From Pteria penguin (Eukaryota > Mollusca > Bivalvia > Pterioida > Pteriidae), in contig CM068580.1 in the NCBI GenBank assembly GCA_035048485.1, forward strand, positions 60,128,983 through 60,192,982: a stretch of DNA of 64,000 bases, written 5' to 3'. Made by a program: the position numbers and the translations under genes. How positions within the stretch are numbered: position 1 is the stretch's first letter; every line of letters starts with the position of its first letter. Shown here piece after piece: positions 56,901-64,000 of the stretch. The notes below the pieces were generated by a model. It saw only the letters and a program-made list of their open reading frames with translations. It was not told where the DNA came from and did not search any database.

Positions 56901-59900
56901 TAGTTGTATCTGAGTATGGTTAATTTATGTTTACCCTTCATATTTTCTATACTCTGATTAATGATCTTTATCGACTGATTTCAGATAGGTTTTCATCAGA
57001 CTTCTAATTTTATGGATTTTGATGGAAACAAACCTAAAATGTCGGTGTTTGATGTCTCTTCTTGTTACCAAGAGTCAGAAAAAATACAGTTCAAAGTCAG
57101 ATTTGAAGGTAAGCACTGTAATAAATTCATAGGTTGAGTCATATAAACATAGGAAACAAAAGTTATCATTTCATTTTTATATAGGTTATGCTCATAGAAC
57201 GGGCCAGTATTGAATAAATGAAAAAAATGCTTTCATCAGCGAAACATACTATTAAAGACAATGGTTAACCTTGTAGACTAACTATCCGAACCTAATTTGG
57301 AAATCAATTTACATATTTAGTTTATTTACTACATTATTATTGCGCTCACTATCGTTTTCTCATCACTTACAAAGATATATATGGCGGGAACATTAACTTG
57401 GTTTATTATTGTGTATATCTTAAGGAATTTCTCTCATTTTAGGTAGAACACTAGTATCATAAATCATCCGTACTAAACGATATGTTTCCTACTCATTGGC
57501 TATTCTCTGTAGAAATCTGTAATGAACTGGATGTATCATTTCACAGGGAAATTTGATCCCGTATTGACTGACGCCTTTGAGTATCAGGCGAGGCAGAAAT
57601 TATCCGAAGTAATGAATGTGAATCTTATGAGGATACAAGAGTTGAAATTAGACTTTGACTTTGCTGACGTTTATCTCCATGCTACACTTGTCAGGGATAC
57701 TCCATCTTCAGGTGTGTATGTAAAATGTATTTTATATTTATTTTAGGGTTTTTTTCATATTTTGGCATCCTCGTAGTTGAGTGAACAACAACAAGAGACA
57801 AAACTTAAACTCACTGTTGCCTCTCACGTTGTCTGCATCTCCAATGGATTCTAGTGGGTATTTTTGCTGTTACCTTATTTTCTACACCACTGATCAATGG
57901 ACTACTCTCTGAAATTTAAGTATCTATCAAGAGAAAATATTTATCTATTGAAAAATATTTATTTGAAACAATAGGAAATTAAGGTATGTTTTCAGCGAAA
58001 TCTTATTGGGTAAAACGGCACAAGTAAACATAGTATTAAGATACAAATACAAAATACCTGATGCAATATCACTGCGACACTTCCAACAACATATTCTTGC
58101 AGTCTTGATATGATGTGCTGCAGTTTAGAAATCCTGAATTTGTGTTTTGAACCTTGCTGAATTATACTCATGACATATACATTTGTACATTAGAAAACTT
58201 GACAGAAAGTGAGTACCAGATGTGAAATGGGTCTGTAATGGGTCGGTTATTGACAATACACATAAGAAGGGAAATGTTATCGTAAAAATTAATACTGATG
58301 GCTTTTTACTTAGTCACATAATAGTAATGTAAACAAAAACCATTAGAATCAGCATTTGTCTTTAGATATGCAAATAAACAACCCCCCCCCCCCCAAAAAA
58401 AAAAAAAACAAACAAACAAACAAACAAACAAACAAAAAAAAAACCAAAACAAAAACAATAAAAAAGAAAGATTTTCTTGACATAATACAAAGACAAAAAC
58501 AACCATTGGATTTGTAGATTTGTCCCAAACATTTTATGAGTATATGAGAATTTTACTTTATATCTATGTTGTGAAATTAGTGTTGTGAATAGATAATGGT
58601 AGCACGCCTGCGTCGTTATGGTTTTCACATTGTATCCTGATGATCATAAATATTTCTTTGCTCACGTCTTTACACTAAATTCATGTTGTATTGAACATAT
58701 TTGATGATTATTATTTGTATTCACGACTGTTCATAAGCATGTCTCAGTAGCTTAGATCTTGTAATCTTTGCTTCGTAAGTGATAATATTATCCATTCGTT
58801 CCCCGTTTCGTGCATATTTATTAGGTTGTCACCGAAATGCCAGTTAACCATTATCTTACCTCCTCTTGGTGTATATAACTAATTAAGTGATTTCTATTTG
58901 TAAATAGTTTGTGACACATCGTTTTAACCGTTCTTTTAGACCACTATTGTCTAGTCTGTTCGATGTGCGCGCCACCATATTTGTTTTCTTCCTTTTTTAA
59001 AGAATGACGTCACAAGCCATGTCTCCCGCGCGATTATTCGATTTTCGTATAAAAGGCGACGCCATTGCTCATTTCGCTACTTTTCTGCTTAAGAGTCAGA
59101 CGTGCAGAAAATCTGTTAGAGAGCGTCTTCTATAATGACTTCTTTTAACCTTGATGTTGCGCAAGACCGACCGGTAATTATAACTATAGTTATATAGTTT
59201 TCCAGTATAAAGTTTGGCTACCTCAGGCATTATCATTGGTACCCAACCCCTACTGTCTAATCCCTGGATGTAAATTACCCAACTGAATTAAGCTTAATAA
59301 CTTCAAGTAATATTGTCAGGGAGTTGGCGAAGCTGTGCATTTATAAATTGTACATAGTATATCATAGTAGTTAACATTTAATCAATATTTTTCCATGTCA
59401 CATTCATTCATCATTGTACATACGACAAGCACATATTTTTAAGGTAATAAACGTTATCTATATCTTTATTTCATTACTATAACTGTAAGAGATGTCTTGG
59501 CAAGCGTTTGAGCTTGGAAGGATTCACAAAACTGTTGTTTGAGAATATTAATTTACCCAAGAATGCAACATCTATTATTGAATTTTCCTTCCCAAATAGG
59601 TAAATAAATAATATATATCTTTCTTGCAGTACAGTTCCAGTTTGTCGGAAAGTCTAACATTCAGTATGATGATGATGCAGTTATTGACAATGTTATGCTA
59701 CCCGTACAGTGTGCAGAGCTTTGTGTAACCAATAAGGGATTTACTTGCAACAGTTTCGACTTCTGTCAAGGACAAAACCAGTGTCGACTTAGTAAGACTC
59801 ACATAGGAGATGGTGGACCTAACCCTGTCTCCTACAGTTGTTCACATTTCTCACGTAAGTAAGGTGCGATAAGCTTTCTTTGTGCAGTTGGTTGATTTAA

Positions 59901-62900
59901 GGATTGCAAAATTACATTTCATGGGGAAAAATAAATTAAATAAAATAGAAAAAAGTTTTGAGGATGTTTCCTTCCTAAATGCAAAAGTATATTTCTTTTG
60001 TGTCGAATTTCCACCTGAAAATTATTCAACAGTTGCGTAATACCGCGATCATTCTACATCAAGTGAAGGTGTTCTTGCATTGAAGATACTTAATTTGCCT
60101 ACTAAGGTGGTAGTGCTTTTTTAAAAACAAGAATTTAGTTTCTGCAGAATTGCCTTCGTTCAAATTACAAAAGTGTTTATGTTGAGTTAAAAACTTTTTT
60201 TTCAGAAAGAATGGGTCTGTTACCTAAAAGATAATTAATTACATATTAAAAGTATGTACGATGCATATCTAAAAATTTGAAGTTTGCAAGTTTGACGATG
60301 CCGTCATGTTAAAATTGAAAAAAATCTTAATAATGGTTAAAACAATAAAATATTTTGACAGAGTTAATCTTTTTGTATAACTAATGCCTTGTATCCTTTT
60401 TGGGTGGTTTCGATATGTCAGATTTAATTTTCAGGTATTGTAAGCAGTCACGGAAGTGAAATAACAACACTAAGCGCCACATATGCCACCTTTCAAACAG
60501 CTGTATATTCCAATAAGTTCTCAGTGCCTGTCTATATCGACAATAATCCTGTATGTAGTTTTTGTAGAAAGCATTTTTCTGGTTGTCAAATTAATTGGTT
60601 TATTAACATGCATTACAACATACCGTTTTTAGACATGGTATTAAACTTTTGTTAACATTTAGAGATGATTGCAGTAAAATTCAAAAACAATGAACAAGAA
60701 AATAATGATCTGTAGTATTTACTAAATACCAAAAAAAAAAAAAAAAAAAAAAAAAAAAACAACAAACAAACAAAAAACTGTAAGGAATGCAATAAAATAT
60801 TTAAAGTTATGTGTACTTCTAAGAAGTTGAAGAATTTCAAGGACAATGCATGAATATGCATTATGTTAATGTAATACCGTTTTAATTAATATATTCAGAC
60901 AATTACTGATAAAGTATTTCTACTTTAGGTTGGAGTGTACGTTGCCGTTGATACTTTTATTTCTTTTGGTAAGTTGGTGTTTAATGACAATTCCAATGCG
61001 CTGTTTATAATAAGGAGAAGTTAAAGTACCATGTACTATACATTCAGCAACGACAAGCGTGACGATTTCAACTTCGATATCAGGAACATCCCATTCCCGA
61101 GAAGCAATATTCCTTCCTCTTCTGCATATGGCGCTTTTGTATCTCTGCTAATAAGGTACGCCAGGGCATGTTCGAAATACCACGGTTTTGTTCCAAGGGC
61201 TAAACGGCTGACCGACAAGCTACTTGTTCAGTGCTATGTTACAGAACGCCTGAACTCGTCAATGAGCATGCAAACTGGAGACACATACTCTCCCCGGGCA
61301 CCTGGTCTTACGTCGGAATGTTGTATTTTCCGAGCAACTTAAACGGCTTATATGGGACAATATCATAATTTAGCCTCCCTTTTTAGACTTTGAATGATCG
61401 GTACTTCTTCGTTGTTTATTTGTTATAGTAAGTAAAAATGAAATAATTTACGAGGTATTGTCAAAATGTAATCGGCAAAGGGTTGAAGGAATTGTCATTA
61501 TGTTTCAATATAATCTACCTTTATATCAATGCGCATTCTCTCTGTTCAAATTTCTGAAACCCTTTAAAATAGAATGCTTCATTCTGGTCCCCGACGTATT
61601 TATTCATAGTATTCGTGATACATTCATTGCTTCCAAAGTTCTTACAATGGAAGTAAGATTTAGTTTTGGAACAGATAGGTTGGTATGATTTCCTCTCCTC
61701 TTTTTCACCATCTCCTGATGAAGCCTCTGTAACTCATTTGCACCATTTATCAAAGAAAAAAAAATATTTATGATTATTCCCTGATTGTCCCAACAAATAG
61801 AGGCCATAACTTTCCCAAATGAGGAAACTCTTAATTTTTAGGAGGGTGAGTCAGGGTGAATTTTTGCATGCTTTGTTTCTTACATTCAAGGTTAGAAATG
61901 GTGGACCCAAGTTTTATACTGAGTGATAGTTCGAGTCATAATATACTCCGGATCATCTTCATAGCGAGAGAAAAGAAGCAAAAAACAATCAACATTATAG
62001 GGACCCATTCATCTCTCATGAATTTCCTTGGGAGTCAACCCCTTCTTACAAAGATACTTTCAATTTTCTCAATTTTGGCGATTTAAATAACCCTTTCACT
62101 TTACTCAATGAGTTCCGTGTAGAATTAAAAGCTTTAAAATGATACTCTCTCTCTAAAACAATGTTCAATATGATTGAATAATGGTTTGATTGGGGTTTTA
62201 TATTTATTTATTGTCAAAGTATATCGGGCAAGGAACCTCGTATATAACTAGAGAAGTTTTATTTCAGGGCATCAGTTTTGAATAAAATAAATTATCATTT
62301 AAGGCTGGCTGACTCCTGTCCAGATTCCTCCATTATATCAACATTTTTCCTACGTACAAGAGATTGTTATACCGGGTCAAGGTGCTGTATTTAATTCTAA
62401 GGTCAGTAAAGTGGATTTAAAAACCCTTCCTTTGCAAGCATATGTATATGTAAAATTGATACAATTCTCTCTGATTTTTTAAATTTATCAATTTTAAAAT
62501 ATTCATATTACATGAAGGTAGACCATTTTCATTCCTTTTGTACAATATTGAGATTTTTTCTTATCATATATATGGATTCGGCTTTCATCACAGTAAGTAG
62601 CCGTAATGGGGACGATTACTTCTCCGGGTCATTAGGTAGCCTCTGGTACTCGGCTGCTTAGAACATCCACCAATTGTATGATTTTTTCTTAGCGTCAAGT
62701 TCCTAGCTTTCGTATGTAAATTGTAATAAGTATCTGATAAACATGACATTATTTGGCACATTAATAGGTATGGTATGATAGCAACTACAAACTGACTCGG
62801 TATGATTATCGAAGCAGTAAATCTGAGGCTCCATATTATTCCACTAATCCAATGACAGTCATCCATGACTTCAATACAGGTACCTTCTTGTTACTGTTAC

Positions 62901-63982
62901 CTTTGCAATATAAATGCTTTTTATAACATTCATACTCGACAAAAAATTTTGAGCTCGTTTATATGACATGCCTATATATGATTTATACATTTGAAAGATA
63001 CAATAATAATACTAATATCTTCCTTTATATATATTTATGCAAATTTTCGTAGTATGATATTCTACGGGAAGAAATAGAAAAAAAATGAATATGTCACCTA
63101 CGACGTTTTATTTTCACAACTTATACGTCATGTCAGAGTATGCTCTTCCTATGAGGGCATTGTTCTGAGGGCTTGAAGACTGACAGATAAACTATGCAGT
63201 GTGAAGCTCGTATAAAGTTCCCCTCGGAGGGTTTTGAATTAAGTGATATTATACCCTTTTTCCTAATGTTATGTGGCAGTGACACTTTCTACACAGTGTT
63301 CACATTTATTTATATATACAATCCTGAATTATGTTTGCTTCGTCTGTATAGTCTGTATATAAGGGCATTCACGGCGGGTGTGGGTAGCCAAATGGGAGAC
63401 GCTAACTCCTCCCGGGCACCTGATCTCACCTCTGAATTTCAGGGGTCCGTGAATGCCCACTGTAGTACATTGTTGTTAGTGCCGTAGTCATGTGACACTG
63501 GATTTTTCTTTTTTTTATGTATTTTACATTCTTGTGCGAAAATATGAAAGCATTTATGAATGTTGATAGAAAATAGAACAGGTGTCTGGGATTAGATAAG
63601 TTGTCGAAATGCGCATATGGTGCAGTAAATCTATACACGTATAAACAATCTAATACTTACATCGTAAAAAGTGGTGACTTTTCAATAATGCAAAGAAATA
63701 CACACTCTTTAAAAATTGTTATGTCATTATGTCATTATAATTTTGAGATAGACACCATTAGAAATTAGAAGAGAAAAATAAAGTTAATCATATAACCAAA
63801 TAGACGATTTAATAAGGATAAAATATGCCAGAAATTGACATTAACGCACAATGATCAATTTATCTTAACAGTTTTTCTTCTCTATTTTGACAATTTTTTC
63901 CTTAGGTAAATTTGTTAATACTCCTTATTTCTTTCACTCTCTTCCGAATATATGCCCATCGATATTCACACCAACTGATTAA
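47927..63982 (+). CDS. Large secreted modular protein with repeated (probably LolA-like) domains and a PAN/apple-like segment; start missing, end uncertain
   Basis: Exons: 47927-48257, 48763-48896, 49809-49917, 50157-50290, 51366-51488, 51850-51961, 53047-53225, 53886-53996, 55082-55162, 56985-57108, 57547-57711, 59630-59854, 60435-60550, 60929-60968, 62304-62401, 62768-62879 and possibly 63906-63982. All join in phase by GT-AG, giving at least 731 residues. The first exon has a hydrophobic run (GFWFSFCLYLL), perhaps the end of a signal peptide; the ATG was not found. Three related modules follow the plan LP-x-x-F....EI....(E/W)YxD....R.D...DF: EYFDYYENFVRLD, IWYDEMAHLVRVDYR, VWYDSNYKLTRYDYR. 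Other parts are INVEHWQACVYW, ETPPGVICKGR and a cysteine-rich PAN/apple-like stretch (CAELCVTNKGFTC, NQCRLSKTHIGDGG). Many NxS/T sites suit an extracellular glycoprotein. The domain name is from memory; function is unknown. A low-confidence last exon ends in TAA at 63980, shortening module three. Confidence 0.7.
53529..53805 (+). mobile_element. tRNA-derived SINE, family B, full length with 14-bp target-site duplication
   Basis: Head: GCTGGCGTGGCCTAGTGG (box A) and GGTTCGAGTCCCGC (box B). Body blocks: CATGTCTTTCGGATGAGACA, GGCACGTTAAAGATCCCTC, ATGCCCCGCATCAGGCAGAT, GTGTGACGTAAAACAAAAAT, then (CAAT)n. AAATATTTAATGAA at 53515-53528 and 53806-53819 is a perfect 14-bp duplication, and the copy is almost undamaged, suggesting recent insertion into an intron of the modular gene, in the same orientation. 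Confidence 0.95.
55300..56350. repeat. TGACCTT-rich diverged tandem repeats in an intron of the modular gene
   Basis: About seven units in inverted sense relative to 9250-9960: ATATTTCACAGAATTGTTGC, GGACC...GTGTGTCATGA, CCAAGGTCATATCT, AAGGTCACAATGCATATAAT, TGGGTAA...CCGGGCCATA. Units are 100-130 bases. Confidence 0.8.
58383..58445. repeat. Poly-C / poly-A / (CAAA)n low-complexity run
   Basis: C-run, then A-run, then AAAC repeats; apparent hydrophobic frames on the minus strand come from this composition. Confidence 0.97.
60730..60776. repeat. Poly-A run with CAAA repeats
   Basis: About 30 A followed by CAACAAACAAACAAA; could be a retroposon tail but no body was recognised next to it. Confidence 0.9.
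61046..61345 (+). pseudogene. Penelope-like element fragment, copy 2 (RT C-terminus plus 3' module)
   Basis: Translated plus frame shows DKRDDFNFDIRNIPFPRSNI, then PSSSAYGAFVSLLIRYARAC, like the RT end of the element at 47038-47250 (DKRDDFNFAITNFPFISSNI). The 3' module GGAGACACATACTCTCCCCG + GGCACCTGGTCTTA follows directly, so most of the 3' UTR is missing. 5'-truncated, within an intron of the modular gene. Confidence 0.88.
63133..63458 (+). pseudogene. Penelope-like element fragment, copy 3 (short RT end plus 3' hairpin)
   Basis: CAGAGTATGCTC and TTGTTCTGAGGGCTTGAAGA, then CTGACAGATAAACTA match the RT end at 47152-47215 at the DNA level with stops. The 3' hairpin follows: GGGCATTCACGG (63363-63374) pairs perfectly with CCGTGAATGCCC (63447-63458), enclosing GGGAGACGCTAACTCCTCCC + GGGCACCTGATCTCACC. 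Within an intron of the modular gene. Confidence 0.82.
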
Positions 63983-64000
63983 TTATGTCATTGTAATTTA

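Noticed and set aside
58306..58628. Hydrophobic minus-strand frames
   Set aside because: Caused by poly-C, poly-A and CAAA repeats.

Overview
The window is eukaryotic, very probably from a marine mollusc and most likely a bivalve. It is AT-rich, its genes are split by GT-AG introns, it carries several tRNA-derived SINEs with target-site duplications, and it has many diverged repeats built on TGACCTTGACCTT, a texture typical of bivalve DNA. The species is not identified. Nothing prokaryotic (operons, CRISPR, insertion sequences) was seen.

Layout. COQ7 (+, 1277-6834, six coding exons) encodes the mitochondrial 5-demethoxyubiquinone hydroxylase of coenzyme Q synthesis. A repeat-rich intergenic stretch follows. 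PCYT2 (-, 31687-14215, fourteen coding exons, 381 aa) encodes ethanolamine-phosphate cytidylyltransferase of the CDP-ethanolamine pathway and converges on COQ7 tail to tail. Its introns are full of SINEs, MITE-like inverted-repeat elements and tandem arrays, and intron 8 has clear AT-AC (U12-type) ends. From 31.7 to 39.3 kb there is a long hairpin element, microsatellites and a possible two-exon gene for a small secreted peptide (-, 37253-36859). A single-coding-exon FkbM-type methyltransferase with an N-terminal membrane anchor lies at 39361-40386 (+). A decayed Penelope-like retroelement, probably Naiad-like, occupies about 44.7-47.5 kb. From 47.9 kb to the window end runs a multi-exon gene (+) for a large secreted protein with repeated modules (probably the metazoan LolA-like family) and a PAN/apple-like segment. 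Two more 3' fragments of the same retroelement sit in its introns.

The genes are independent housekeeping or secretory loci rather than a pathway cluster. Exon junctions for COQ7, PCYT2, the small peptide gene and the modular gene were worked out by hand; the reading phase is consistent across every junction. The most unusual observations are the AT-AC intron, which splits the first histidine codon of the second HxGH motif in PCYT2; the replacement of that motif's second histidine by leucine; the retroelement 3' hairpin whose stem sequence differs between copies while pairing is kept; and the candidate peptide gene.
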